Part shown: positions 30,698 to 39,780 of the stretch, piece after piece
Position numbering within the stretch: position 1 is the first letter of the stretch
Layout: the number at the start of each line of letters is the position of its first letter
Notes under the pieces: generated by a model
What the model was told of the DNA's origin: nothing
Databases searched by the model: none
The model's input: only the letters and a program-made list of their open reading frames with translations
Translations under genes and position numbers: made by a program
Assembly: GCA_020047755.1 (NCBI GenBank)
Contig: JAIFNL010000047.1
Coordinates: 1-42,302, forward strand
Direction of reading: 5' to 3'
Source of the DNA: Bacteroidota bacterium
GTDB taxonomy: Bacteria; Bacteroidota; Bacteroidia; Bacteroidales; JAIFNL01
DNA: 42,302 nt

Positions 30698-32773
30698 TTA
30701 CTCTAATTTGTATTTTTTTCTATTTTCAAAATACGTCATTGTTTTTTCATCGGCATTATTTTCTTTCAATTTTTCAATCAAAAAGTCGATATCATTTATA
30801 TTGAAAAAACTATCAGCAAATTCTTCCAAAGCCTTAGTACGTTCTGGTTCACTTAGTTTTAGCTTTGTTTTGAGTTCATTTTCCAAACTTTTTTGTTTTG
30901 CCGCAATTTTTGAATCTAAAAACGTTTCCATTTCTTTTTTATCTTTTTCTTCGAGCACACGCATCAACGTTTCTTTTAAGAATGTATATTCGCGTAAGCC
31001 AAAATTTTCATTGGTAGCAAATTTTTTAACTGCTTCAATGCGTTCATTTCCTTGCTTTTGGTCAAAAATTTGTTCCAATTCTTTATCGAGTACTACGCTT
31101 ACTACTTGATCTACGCCAATGCGTTTTGCTATAATTCGCTTATCTTTATCGAGCAAGAATGGTACCGGAGAACTATTTATATCGTAAAGCTCTCTAAATT
31201 TAGTAAAGTGGTATGGATCGTACACATTATTCCACTCATACATTTTGTTGGTTTTTACAAATTCGAGCCAATTTTTTGTTTCTTTTATTGTTTTGTCCCA
31301 ATCGTAAGTCATGTTGTGAAGACTTACTGCATATACCTCTAAACCAATACTTTTTATTCGTTTTGTGGCTTCTACTAGCTGAGGAGTTGCTTTGCGGCAA
31401 TGGCTGCAACTTTCTTCCCAAAACCAAAGCAATGTATATTTTGAATTTATCGAATACATTGATTTTGTGCCATCTAGCTTTGAATTAAATCCATCAACAA
31501 GTGGAACTAAATTATTTACTTCTTCTTGAGATATGCGAATTGAATCTTGTTTAAAGCTTGCTTTGCCTTTGGCTGCCTTTAAATCGTTTTTGTATTTCTC
31601 TGAAAAAGGTTTACCTTTCTCATGTACTTTGTCCAATTCTTTCAATAAATTTTCTATCGATTGCTCATTATTAGGTAGTTTCGACATTGACAAATCTTTT
31701 GCTGTTCTGCCAATAAAAAGCGGTGTTTTTTTCTTCACATCTTCTTTTAATTTGTCAATATATTGCTGATTGCTCCAAGTTGCATATTTTATATAGTAAT
31801 AGTAAGTCTCATAAATAAAAGATTCTTCCATTCCCATTATTTGACTGCTAGCCAAATGATTGTGTAAAGTTATTAGCACATATCTCAGCAGTTCGTCATT
31901 TGATTTTGGATTATTGTAAACTTTTTCCTTTTCCATTTCTGGTTTCGTGTAATCTTTTCGTATTTCGGTATTTTTTTGAATTACACGACTCATTAAATAA
32001 TCAACTACTTGATTCATAGTATCAGCCATTTGGGGAACAACTTTTTCTATATATAATTTGAATTTATTTTCGTAAATTGGAGTACGCAAAAGGCGTGCAT
32101 CGCCAAAATCAAAGTTATCCCAAAAGTGCATTCTAAAAAAATATAAATAATCAGGTATTAATTCTTGTTTTATCTGATTTTTTTCGTCTAAAAAGCGAGT
32201 TGGTATTTCTATTTCTTTGGTTGCTTTTAAAAAGGTTGCAAAGAGCAAATTGGGATTATTTTTTATAACTTCATCTATTTTTGTATTTACTTCTTTGCCT
32301 ATTTCAGTCATTCGCTCATTTATCTGCTTCTTTTCCTGTTCGTTAGCTGTTTTTTCTTTTTCGCGCAAGCTGGTGGCTTCGTTATTTTTTGATTTTATAA
32401 ATCGTTGATAATCATAGAAAACATCATTTTCTATACTGCCTGTGCTCTTGAAGTTGTTAATCATATCTAGCGTGTCATTTTCGAGCGAGAATATCTGGTC
32501 ATCGTCGAGGAAAATATCGAAGTAACTTCTTGTAGGCAAGAATACTAAGTACATTCCGCCTGGTAGTTTTGTTTTGCCTTTGAATGTTCCCTCGCCTTTT
32601 ACATCGAGTTTTATTGTGTCATCGGGGTGAATAGAACTTGCAAAGTGATGCCCCAAAATAATTTCTTTATTTGCAAAGTCTTTGAGTTTTACCTTGATTT
32701 CATATCCTTGCGAAAATGCCGAAATAGAAATGAGTATTAGTAAAAATGAAAATAATAATGGTCTTTTTTTCAT
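30698..32773 (-). CDS. Exported thioredoxin-domain protein (DUF4369/DUF5106/TlpA-like)
   Basis: This 691-residue protein has a signal peptide ending SISAFSQ (about residue 22). The N-terminal beta domain (about 23-120; GYEIKVKLKDFANKEIILGHHF, GTFKGKTKLPGGMYLVFLP) is DUF4369-like. A helical middle (about 120-400) resembles DUF5106. A TlpA-like thioredoxin domain (about 425-575) carries FWEESCSHCRKATP with Cys456 and Cys459, later SSPVPFLLDKDKRIIAKRIG with the cis-Pro. A helical tail of about 115 residues rich in Lys and Glu follows. It should act in the periplasm as a thiol-disulfide reductase or a sensor. It leads a two-gene transcription unit with the PhnP-like hydrolase. Confidence 0.87.
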   Translation of the reverse strand: MKKRPLLFSFLLILISISAFSQGYEIKVKLKDFANKEIILGHHFASSIHPDDTIKLDVKGEGTFKGKTKLPGGMYLVFLPTRSYFDIFLDDDQIFSLENDTLDMINNFKSTGSIENDVFYDYQRFIKSKNNEATSLREKEKTANEQEKKQINERMTEIGKEVNTKIDEVIKNNPNLLFATFLKATKEIEIPTRFLDEKNQIKQELIPDYLYFFRMHFWDNFDFGDARLLRTPIYENKFKLYIEKVVPQMADTMNQVVDYLMSRVIQKNTEIRKDYTKPEMEKEKVYNNPKSNDELLRYVLITLHNHLASSQIMGMEESFIYETYYYYIKYATWSNQQYIDKLKEDVKKKTPLFIGRTAKDLSMSKLPNNEQSIENLLKELDKVHEKGKPFSEKYKNDLKAAKGKASFKQDSIRISQEEVNNLVPLVDGFNSKLDGTKSMYSINSKYTLLWFWEESCSHCRKATPQLVEATKRIKSIGLEVYAVSLHNMTYDWDKTIKETKNWLEFVKTNKMYEWNNVYDPYHFTKFRELYDINSSPVPFLLDKDKRIIAKRIGVDQVVSVVLDKELEQIFDQKQGNERIEAVKKFATNENFGLREYTFLKETLMRVLEEKDKKEMETFLDSKIAAKQKSLENELKTKLKLSEPERTKALEEFADSFFNINDIDFLIEKLKENNADEKTMTYFENRKKYKLE

Positions 32774-32907
32774 AATGAATTTATTTTAAAATTATGTAAA
32801 AAATTTGATTTATTTTATTTTTTTATGTTATGTTGATTTTATTTATTTTTTATTGTAATTTTCTAAATTAATTTTAATACTCAAACAGATTTTTGTTAGA
32901 AAACCGA

Positions 32908-34029
32908 TTAATTTAAAATTGCGCTAATTATTTTTTTTGCATTTTGTTCATTTGAATATTCTTTTTCTAAAATTATTTGTCGTTCTTGCCAATTATTAAC
33001 GCTAAATTCTTGCCGAAAGTACTTATTTATTTCTAAAATTATACTTTCTGGCAAGTTGGCTATAATACAAATTTTATCCAAATTTGTGCCAAATAACATT
33101 TTGTCATTGGCTATACAAAATCGACCTTCGTATAGCGAATTGAGCAATTTTAGCTTTAAACCAGTCGTTTGGAACGTAAAAAGTACCGAAATTTGCGAAT
33201 TTGCTATTAAATCTGACATTTTTTCGTGGTTCACATTTTTTTGCAGTTCAATATTTTTAACGTTTTTTATTTTTTTTTCTAATCGTGTACTTGGATTTTT
33301 TCCTGCTATTTTTACAGGAAAATCTATTTTTGAAAATACCTTGTCAATTAAAAAAAACACTGCCTCTTCATTTTCTTTTACCGATAAATTTCCATGATAA
33401 AGAATATAGTTACCTTTTCCAAAGTTACTTTTTAATGTAGAATGTTCGTGAAATGCTGGAATTAGAATAGATTTTTTGTATTTTGAACTAAAATATTCGT
33501 TGTCCTTTTCCGAAATACTTAAAATTAAATTTGATTTGAGCAAAATCTGTTCGTAAAAATACAATTTTATCGCTTCTAACTTTAAATATAGCTTTTTAAT
33601 TAAGTTTCTTTCTTGTTTTGCTAAATTATAATAATATTCATGCTCAATATTATGCGTTCTGACTACTTTTTTTCGAAATTCTAATTTTTTATGCGAAATC
33701 AAGTGAGTAGAATGCAGACCTTCAAATAAGATTGGGAAATTATTTTTCAATAAGTTTTCTAGTAAATATTCATTATTTCGTGTTTCTATTATAAACGGTT
33801 TTTTTGAAACGAGATTTATTACTTTTAGTTTTCTTTCGTAGTAAGTTACTGTTTTACAGTATTTTTCAAGCTCTTTTGATTCTTCCCTTCCATACTTAAA
33901 ACAATGTAAGTGCAATTCAACATTTTGTTCGTGCAGACATTTTATTTTGTAAAAAATATCTATAACTCCACCATAATCAGCTGGGTAAGGAATATCAAAG
34001 GCAATAATATTTAAACCAGCTTTTTCCAT
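32908..34029 (-). CDS. GT4-like glycosyltransferase
   Basis: This 373-residue protein has two Rossmann halves. It begins NIIAFDIPYPADYGGVIDIFYKIK, the donor-side loop with a Gly-Gly pair as in sugar-transferring GT-B enzymes. It continues with VVRTHNIEHEYYYNLA, typical of Bacteroidota GT4 proteins, and NYILYHGNLSVKENEEAVFFLID, opening the second half. The usual E-x7-E is weak: the region TGLKLKLLNSLYEGRFCIAND keeps only the KLLN-LYEG form common in this subgroup. Sugar and acceptor are unknown. It is divergent from argS, and an inverted repeat with a -7-like element lies just upstream. It is not in an obvious polysaccharide cluster. Confidence 0.83.
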   Translation of the reverse strand: MEKAGLNIIAFDIPYPADYGGVIDIFYKIKCLHEQNVELHLHCFKYGREESKELEKYCKTVTYYERKLKVINLVSKKPFIIETRNNEYLLENLLKNNFPILFEGLHSTHLISHKKLEFRKKVVRTHNIEHEYYYNLAKQERNLIKKLYLKLEAIKLYFYEQILLKSNLILSISEKDNEYFSSKYKKSILIPAFHEHSTLKSNFGKGNYILYHGNLSVKENEEAVFFLIDKVFSKIDFPVKIAGKNPSTRLEKKIKNVKNIELQKNVNHEKMSDLIANSQISVLFTFQTTGLKLKLLNSLYEGRFCIANDKMLFGTNLDKICIIANLPESIILEINKYFRQEFSVNNWQERQIILEKEYSNEQNAKKIISAILN

Positions 34030-34345
34030 TTTTTAAAATTATATTTTTTTGTTTTACAATCGATTACGTGTAAATTTTAGATTTTTTTTGAACTTAAATG
34101 CTAGTTGCATTTATTTATAATTGTGAAATTGTATTATTTCACAAAAATAAGTAAAAATGTTAAAATAAAGCTTTCTTTTCAAAAACAAAAATATAAATAG
34201 TTATTCATAAATGGAATATTTTTTATCTTTGTGCCTTCAAATTATAAAATAGCCTTTATTTCGAAAACCTACAAATTTAGGAGTTCTGACTTATTTTATA
34301 AAGCATAATTGAAAAACAAGATATTTTTTTTTGAAAAAACATAAA
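34030..34345. promoter_or_regulatory. Divergent promoter region between glycosyltransferase and argS
   Basis: The 316-base region holds TATCTTTG (34224-34231), an exact TAnnTTTG -7 element pointing to argS with a leader of about 110 bases. In the other direction, CAAAAATA (34142-34149) reads TATTTTTG on the minus strand. GTGAAAT (34123-34129) and ATTTCAC (34136-34142) form a perfect inverted repeat with a 6-base spacer that touches this second element. A good -33 element is not seen for either direction. Confidence 0.45.
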
Positions 34346-36136
34346 ATGAACTTAGAAAAACTTATTGTCGAAAATGTTAAAATTGCTTTGGAAAATCTTT
34401 ACAATCAAAGTGTTGATGACAAATTAATTCAAGTACAAAGTACCAGAAAAGATTTTGAAGGTGATTATACTCTTGTGGTTTTCCCTTTTTTGAAAATCTC
34501 GAAAAAAAATCCAGAACAAACGGCTTTGGAAATTGGGAATTTTTTGAAAGAAAATGTTTCTGAAATAGCTGATTATAATATAGTTAAAGGCTTTCTGAAT
34601 TTATCAATAAGCAATTTATATTGGCTTAGTTTTTTTAATGGGCATTGTGCAAATCCTAGCTTTGGACATATTGGCAGTGATGAAAATTCGCCTAAAATAA
34701 TGATTGAATATTCATCGCCAAATACCAATAAACCACTGCATTTAGGGCATATTCGTAATAACTTATTGGGTTTTTCTGTTTCTCAAATTTTAAAAGCAGC
34801 CGGAAAAGAGGTCGTAATGGTTAATTTGGTCAACGATAGAGGAATTCATATTTGCAAATCGATGTTGGCTTGGCAAAAATTTGGAAATGCTTCAACACCA
34901 AGTTCTTCTGGAAAAAAAGGTGATCATTTGGTAGGCGAATATTATGTGAAGTTTGATGTTGAATATAAAAAACAAATTGCCGAATTAATTACACAAGGAA
35001 GGACAGAAGAACAGGCAAAAAAAGAAGCTCCAATTTTACTCGAAGCCCAAGAAATGCTCAGAAAATGGGAAGCAAAAGATACTGAAATTTACAGCCTTTG
35101 GAAAGAAATGAACTCATGGGTTTATGATGGATTTGAAAAAACATATAAAAAATTAGGCGTTTATTTCGATAAAATGTATTACGAGTCAGAAACGTATTTG
35201 CTTGGTAAACAAAATGTTATCGATGGACTTAAAAAAGGCGTTTTAATTCAAAAAGACGATTCGTCTGTTTGGGCTGATTTAACTGCCGATGGTTTGGACG
35301 AAAAAATCTTATTGCGCTCCGATGGAACTTCTGTTTACATGACTCAAGACATAGGAACAGCCATTTTGCGACACAACGAGTTTAATGCCGATGAAATGAC
35401 CTATGTTGTTGGAAATGAGCAAGATTATCATTTTAAAGTACTTTCGCTTGTTTTGCAAAAATTGGGCTATGAGTGGGGAAAAAAACTTCATCATTTGTCG
35501 TATGGAATGGTGGAACTGCCTGAAGGTAAGATGAAATCGCGCGAAGGAACAGTGGTTGATGCCGACGATTTGATTGACGAAATGATTGAAACTGCTCGCA
35601 AAACTTCGCAAGAACTTGGAAAACTCGATGGCTTGTCGCCAGAAGAAGCCGAAAAAGTCTATTATACAATAGCAATGGGAGCGTTGAAGTATTTTATTTT
35701 GAAAGTCGATCCGCGTAAAAATATGACCTTCAATCCGAACGAATCCATTGATTTTAACGGAAATACAGGACCATTTATTCAATATACCTACGCCCGTATT
35801 CAGTCTATTTTGCGCAAAGCAAAAGAGCAAGAAATAGAAATTCCCAACGAATTTAACTATTTGAATATCAATAAAAAAGAAATAGATTTGCTTAAATATT
35901 TGCACCGCTTACCCCAAACTGTGCAAGAGGCGGCTGCGGGCTATAGTCCTGCGCTGATTGCAAATTTTGTGTATGAATTAGTCAAAGAATTTAACCAATT
36001 TTACCACGAATTTTCTATTTTGAAGGAGACCGATGAAAATGCGAAGAAATTTAGATTAATGCTTTCTAAATCAGTTGCTTATGCTATTAAAAATTGCATG
36101 AATCTTTTAGGGATAGATGTGCCGGAGCGAATGTAG
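34346..36136 (+). CDS. argS: Arginyl-tRNA synthetase
   Basis: The ATG at 34346 gives 596 residues; an in-frame TTG at 34331 would add only MKKHK. This class I synthetase charges tRNA-Arg. The N-terminal tRNA-binding domain (about 1-110) is followed by IEYSSPNTNKPLHLGHIRNN, where HLGH is the HIGH motif. The core includes YVVGNEQDYHFKVL, and GMVELPEGKMKSREGTVV has KMKSR in place of KMSKS. The DALR anticodon domain lies at the C-terminus (about 480-596). The length is normal for the enzyme in this phylum. An exact -7 promoter element lies about 115 bases upstream. Confidence 0.97.
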   Translation: MNLEKLIVENVKIALENLYNQSVDDKLIQVQSTRKDFEGDYTLVVFPFLKISKKNPEQTALEIGNFLKENVSEIADYNIVKGFLNLSISNLYWLSFFNGHCANPSFGHIGSDENSPKIMIEYSSPNTNKPLHLGHIRNNLLGFSVSQILKAAGKEVVMVNLVNDRGIHICKSMLAWQKFGNASTPSSSGKKGDHLVGEYYVKFDVEYKKQIAELITQGRTEEQAKKEAPILLEAQEMLRKWEAKDTEIYSLWKEMNSWVYDGFEKTYKKLGVYFDKMYYESETYLLGKQNVIDGLKKGVLIQKDDSSVWADLTADGLDEKILLRSDGTSVYMTQDIGTAILRHNEFNADEMTYVVGNEQDYHFKVLSLVLQKLGYEWGKKLHHLSYGMVELPEGKMKSREGTVVDADDLIDEMIETARKTSQELGKLDGLSPEEAEKVYYTIAMGALKYFILKVDPRKNMTFNPNESIDFNGNTGPFIQYTYARIQSILRKAKEQEIEIPNEFNYLNINKKEIDLLKYLHRLPQTVQEAAAGYSPALIANFVYELVKEFNQFYHEFSILKETDENAKKFRLMLSKSVAYAIKNCMNLLGIDVPERM

Positions 36137-36300
36137 TTGTTTTTTATTGAAAGTTAATATCTATGCCAATTTTTTTAGAATTTTTTTTCGAAAAAGTTGG
36201 TTTTTTATTCAAAAAAGTGTAACTTGCAAAGATTTTAATTTCTTGTAATTTAAGCCTTTAATTTTTATTCAAAAAAAATAAATTTTTTTTTGAAAATTTA

Positions 36301-36332
36301 TTTGTAAAGTAACTTTAAATGTTTTAATATTG
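36301..36332 (+). promoter_or_regulatory. Candidate promoter for the superoxide reductase gene
   Basis: TTTG (36301-36304) is followed after 20 bases by TAATATTG (36325-36332), seven of eight positions of TTTG-N20-TAnnTTTG. The gene starts 48 bases later. Confidence 0.4.
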
Positions 36333-36379
36333 CAGAATAAAATAAATTAATATGTAAAACTCTTTTAATAGATAGTAAA

Positions 36380-36760
36380 ATGCCAAAAATTAATAAATAC
36401 GAAGACATAAGCCAAATAGATCGCGAAGCAAAAAAAGACTATATCGATAGGCACTCAGCTTTTGTACATTGTGAAGATTCTGCTGTAAAAGGCGAAAAAT
36501 TCAAGGTAAAAGTGAAGGTAGGCGACCAATACAAACACCCAGATGATTTTGACCATTTCATTAAGTATGTTCAACTTTGGAACGGTGAAACTTTTTTAGC
36601 CGAAACACATTTTACCCCTGGAACTTTTGGAAATGCGCCAGCTAATGTAGAAGTTGATTTTTATATTGTTCCGCAAAAAAACTTGAAATTGACAGCAATG
36701 GCTTACTGCACAAAACACGGTTTGTGGCAGAGTGATGAAAAAACTGTAACAGTAGAATAA
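36380..36760 (+). CDS. Superoxide reductase, 1Fe neelaredoxin type
   Basis: This 126-residue cytoplasmic protein reduces superoxide to peroxide at a mononuclear iron with four His and one Cys ligands. The predicted ligands are His25 (DRHSAFV), His53 (YKHPDD), His59 (DHFIKYVQLW), and Cys110 plus His113 (YCTKHGLW). The order and spacing match the active-site domain of desulfoferrodoxin and neelaredoxin. The extra N-terminal desulforedoxin iron site of 2Fe forms is absent. The Glu-Lys pair that usually precedes the first ligand is Asp23-Arg24 here. Superoxide reductase suggests an anaerobic or microaerophilic life. No rubredoxin gene is adjacent. A candidate promoter precedes it and a hairpin terminator follows, so it is probably monocistronic. 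Confidence 0.9.
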   Translation: MPKINKYEDISQIDREAKKDYIDRHSAFVHCEDSAVKGEKFKVKVKVGDQYKHPDDFDHFIKYVQLWNGETFLAETHFTPGTFGNAPANVEVDFYIVPQKNLKLTAMAYCTKHGLWQSDEKTVTVE

Positions 36761-36787
36761 ATTATATTTTTTTATAATATTTTAGAG

Positions 36788-36818
36788 AGCTTCCTTTATT
36801 TAGAGGAAGCTTTTTTTG
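36788..36818 (+). terminator. Hairpin terminator after the superoxide reductase gene
   Basis: AGCTTCCT (36788-36795) pairs with AGGAAGCT (36804-36811) across an 8-base loop, followed by a run of seven T. It lies 28 bases past the stop codon. Confidence 0.85.
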
Positions 36819-36857
36819 TTTTTACAACTTTTTCCTTTTTTGATAGACTGTTTTTTG

Positions 36858-36865
36858 TATTTTTG
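36858..36865 (+). promoter_or_regulatory. -7-like promoter element before the hydrolase gene
   Basis: TATTTTTG matches TAnnTTTG, 83 bases before the hydrolase ATG and just after the superoxide reductase terminator. A TTTG lies upstream, but the 15-base spacer is shorter than usual. Confidence 0.4.
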
Positions 36866-36948
36866 CGTTACTTTAGATAGATTTTAAACCTTGTCTTTTG
36901 TTCCAAAATAGGCAAGTTTTGTAAATAATTTTGCTTAAGTACATAAAA

Positions 36949-38220
36949 ATGAAAAATTTAATTTTAATAATTTTGCTATTTTTTGTTCAGTTTTCTTTTG
37001 CTCAGCGGACAGAATATTTTGGAGGCGAGCGATTTTTAGATTCTAAATTTGCAGTAGATTGCATTGAAAACGTAAAATATGGCGAAAATTTTACTCACAA
37101 AGGCAAAAAACAGGAACTTTTTATGGACATTTATGTGCCTAAAAATGATACTATGCAAAAGCGTCCTGTTATTATTTTGGCATATCCAGGAGCTTTTATG
37201 GCTGGTTCTAAGCGGCTTGGAATTATGAAAACCATGGCATATCAATTAGCTGAATTTGGCTATGTGGTTGCAAGTATTGATTATAGGCGTGGTTACGGAA
37301 AAGGAAAGAGTGAGGACGAAATTGGCAAATCGACCGTTTTGAGGGCAATGCAAGATATGAAAGCTGCTGTTCGTTTTTTTAGAAAAGACGCAGCACTACA
37401 AAACAGTTATCATGTTGATTCAAAGCTTATTACAATTGGTGGGTCGTCTGCTGGAGCTATTGTTGCTTTGCAAGCTGCTTATTTGAAAGATACGATTGAT
37501 TTTCCCTGCCTTGATTACGAAGCCTTGGGTGGCTTTGAAGGCAATTCGGGTAATTTAGGCTATTCTTCTGAAGTACAATGTGTTATTGCGCTTGCCGGTG
37601 TTGTTGGCGACACTTCTTGGCTTGCAAGAAACGACCCTCCTGTATTACTTATGCAAGGTGACCAAGATTATTTTGTTCCTTTTAGACATGGAAAAATACG
37701 CATGAGGGTTGGTCGAATTGCTTCTCTTTTTATTCCTCATGTACCTGAAGTAGAGGCTTTTGGTAGCTTGCCTATTTCTCAGCGTGCTAAGCATATTGGC
37801 TTGAATTACGAACTTTTTGTTTTTGAAAACAAGGGGCATTGCCCGTATGATATGTACATGAGTCCCAAAACGTATGCGAAGGAACAGGATTTGGTAATTA
37901 ATTATATTCGCAATTTTTTATATACTAATTTATTAAGAAAGGAACAAAAAATAATAAAAACTGATATTTCGTATTTAGGAAAAGTTTATGTTTCTGAAAT
38001 TAAAAAAGGGGAAGATATTATAATTGAACTACCAGATAAATACTTGAAAACCATAAAAGTATATATTAGAGATGGAAATGATGAAAAAAAATATCTCGAA
38101 AAAAAATTGAGGAGCAAAAATGGCTTTTATACGTTAAAAAATAATTTAAAGCAGGGGAAGTATATTTTAAAAATCCGGTGGGGAGAATATCGAACAAGAG
38201 TTTATTTTGAAATAAAATAG
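36949..38220 (+). CDS. Exported alpha/beta hydrolase (esterase-like)
   Basis: The ATG at 36949 gives 423 residues starting with a signal peptide (MKNLILIILLFFVQFSFAQ); an in-frame TTG at 36931 adds six residues and is less likely. The fold motifs are in order: LFMDIYVP and RPVIILAYPGAFMAGS (a degenerate oxyanion HGG loop), the nucleophile elbow ITIGGSSAGAI (G-S-S-A-G), DQDYFVP for the acid and NKGHCPYDMY for the His. This is close to carboxylesterase/BD-FAE type hydrolases. After the catalytic domain, about 85 residues form a beta-rich tail ending GKYILKIRWGEYRTRVYFEIK, which resembles a T9SS sorting domain without being a clear match. The substrate is unknown. It is first of four exported-protein genes on this strand. 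Confidence 0.85.
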   Translation: MKNLILIILLFFVQFSFAQRTEYFGGERFLDSKFAVDCIENVKYGENFTHKGKKQELFMDIYVPKNDTMQKRPVIILAYPGAFMAGSKRLGIMKTMAYQLAEFGYVVASIDYRRGYGKGKSEDEIGKSTVLRAMQDMKAAVRFFRKDAALQNSYHVDSKLITIGGSSAGAIVALQAAYLKDTIDFPCLDYEALGGFEGNSGNLGYSSEVQCVIALAGVVGDTSWLARNDPPVLLMQGDQDYFVPFRHGKIRMRVGRIASLFIPHVPEVEAFGSLPISQRAKHIGLNYELFVFENKGHCPYDMYMSPKTYAKEQDLVINYIRNFLYTNLLRKEQKIIKTDISYLGKVYVSEIKKGEDIIIELPDKYLKTIKVYIRDGNDEKKYLEKKLRSKNGFYTLKNNLKQGKYILKIRWGEYRTRVYFEIK

Positions 38221-38417
38221 CTTGATATACTTGAAATTAGGATTCTATTTTAGAAAAATCTAATTCAATTTGCTTTTTGTAGATAGTTAGGAACAATCTT
38301 TGTTATTAGATGAATAATACTTGAAAATATATTTATTTAAGTCTGTTTTTACAAAAATAAAGCTAAAAAAATAGTATATTTTAGTATAATCTGTTTATTA
38401 TTTATCAATTAATTTTA

Positions 38418-39746
38418 ATGAATATGAAAGTCAAATATATTGCAGGTTTGTTGCTGTTTTCATTTTATAGCTCTTTGGTGCTGGCTCAGTATGATAAATT
38501 TCCGAAGCTAGATGAACTTTACGAAGTTGGAAATTATTTAGAGTGTATTGAAAAGGCTGAAAAATATTCTGACAAGGATAAAAAACAGGCTTTGCCTTAT
38601 TATTATTCAGCATTGTCGTATTTTGAACTAGGAAAAATAGCGCAAGATGAAAAGGAAAAGTCAAAAAACTTGAAAAAAGCACTTTCTACTTTGAAAATAG
38701 CACAAGTTAAGGACAAGGAATCTGTTTTTGAATCGCAATTTGGACATACAATTGACGAACTTCAAATAGAAACACGCACTTTTGCATCTATTCTTTATCA
38801 AAAAAATAAGGAAACATCAAAGCCTTTTTATAATTATTTGGTTTCTGTTTTTAGTGATACTACACAGCAATTTAGAGAATTGAATGGTCTAGTAGATACT
38901 AAAAAGACCACAGGAGTTGGTATAGATTTAGAAGCAAAAGCCCAAATAGGACCTAATGTAACAGATGAAAATGGCTTAAAACAAGGTCTTTGGCGAAAAA
39001 TTTATCCCAATGGTGAAATTGCCTATGAAGCTAGGTTTAAAGATGATATTCCCGAAGGAACGATTAGGCGTTACCACGAAAATGGAAAATTGCAAGCAGA
39101 ACTTGCTTATAATCAGGCAGGTGTAGATTATGCGCAAGCTACAATTTATTCTGCCGAAGGGCTTCTTGTAGCAGAAGGATTTTACCGAGGAACTAAAAAA
39201 GATAGTACTTGGAAATATTATTCGAGTGATAGAAACTTGGCTGAGGCTGAGGCTACTGAAAAGAAGTTGAGTGTAACTAGCGGTAAATTACATTATTTAA
39301 TTTCGGAAGAAAATTTTAAAGATGGCATTAAAAATGGGCGCGATGTAAAGTATTTTCCTAGCGGAAATATGTCGCAGCTTGTTACTTGGAAAATGGGTAT
39401 TTTGCATGGTCCATCGAAAGAATTTTTTACAAACGGAAAGGTAAAAGTGGAATTTTATAACAGAGAAGATAAACGAACAGGTGTTTATAATCAGTACTTT
39501 ACAAGTGGACGACCTGAAATTATTGGTTATTATTTAGCTGGGCACAAGCATGGAAAATGGGTGTATTATACTTCAACTGGTGAAGTTGAAAATGAAACTT
39601 ATTATTTATATGGTGTGGCAAAAAATCAAGATGACTTTGATGAAAAAGAAACGAATTTGTTGAAAGAATTTGAAAAAAATAAAGGGCAGTTAGATGACCC
39701 TGAGAATTACAGAAATGACCCTGATGCTTTTTTGAGAAAGTTTTAA
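38418..39746 (+). CDS. Exported MORN/YwqK-like repeat protein
   Basis: The 442-residue protein starts MNMKVKYIAGLLLF with a signal peptide ending LVLAQ (about 24); a second ATG two codons later is equally possible. Residues about 25-165 are helical and TPR-like (YEVGNYLECIEKAEKYS, ALPYYYSALSYFELGK). Residues about 185-420 carry MORN-like units with the pattern GxWxxYYxxGxLxxExxYxxGxxxG: GLWRKIYPNGEIAYEARF, GTIRRYHENGKLQAELAY, GRDVKYFPSGNMSQLVTW, GPSKEFFTNGKVKVEFY, GVYNQYFTSGRPEIIGYY and GKWVYYTSTGEVENETYY. Such proteins are common in Bacteroidota envelopes, often with OmpA-family genes as here; the OmpA gene starts 34 bp downstream. Function is unknown; a structural or binding role is likely. 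Confidence 0.85.
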   Translation: MNMKVKYIAGLLLFSFYSSLVLAQYDKFPKLDELYEVGNYLECIEKAEKYSDKDKKQALPYYYSALSYFELGKIAQDEKEKSKNLKKALSTLKIAQVKDKESVFESQFGHTIDELQIETRTFASILYQKNKETSKPFYNYLVSVFSDTTQQFRELNGLVDTKKTTGVGIDLEAKAQIGPNVTDENGLKQGLWRKIYPNGEIAYEARFKDDIPEGTIRRYHENGKLQAELAYNQAGVDYAQATIYSAEGLLVAEGFYRGTKKDSTWKYYSSDRNLAEAEATEKKLSVTSGKLHYLISEENFKDGIKNGRDVKYFPSGNMSQLVTWKMGILHGPSKEFFTNGKVKVEFYNREDKRTGVYNQYFTSGRPEIIGYYLAGHKHGKWVYYTSTGEVENETYYLYGVAKNQDDFDEKETNLLKEFEKNKGQLDDPENYRNDPDAFLRKF

Positions 39747-39780
39747 TTTTTTATAGCTAATTTATTTAATTATATATTAT

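Noticed and set aside
35309-35905. Minus-strand open frame of 198 codons opposite argS
   Set aside because: It is a shadow of the conserved argS coding sequence; its translation shows no family features.
38238-38266. Imperfect hairpin after the hydrolase gene as a terminator
   Set aside because: The stem needs several bulges and has only a short, late T-run.
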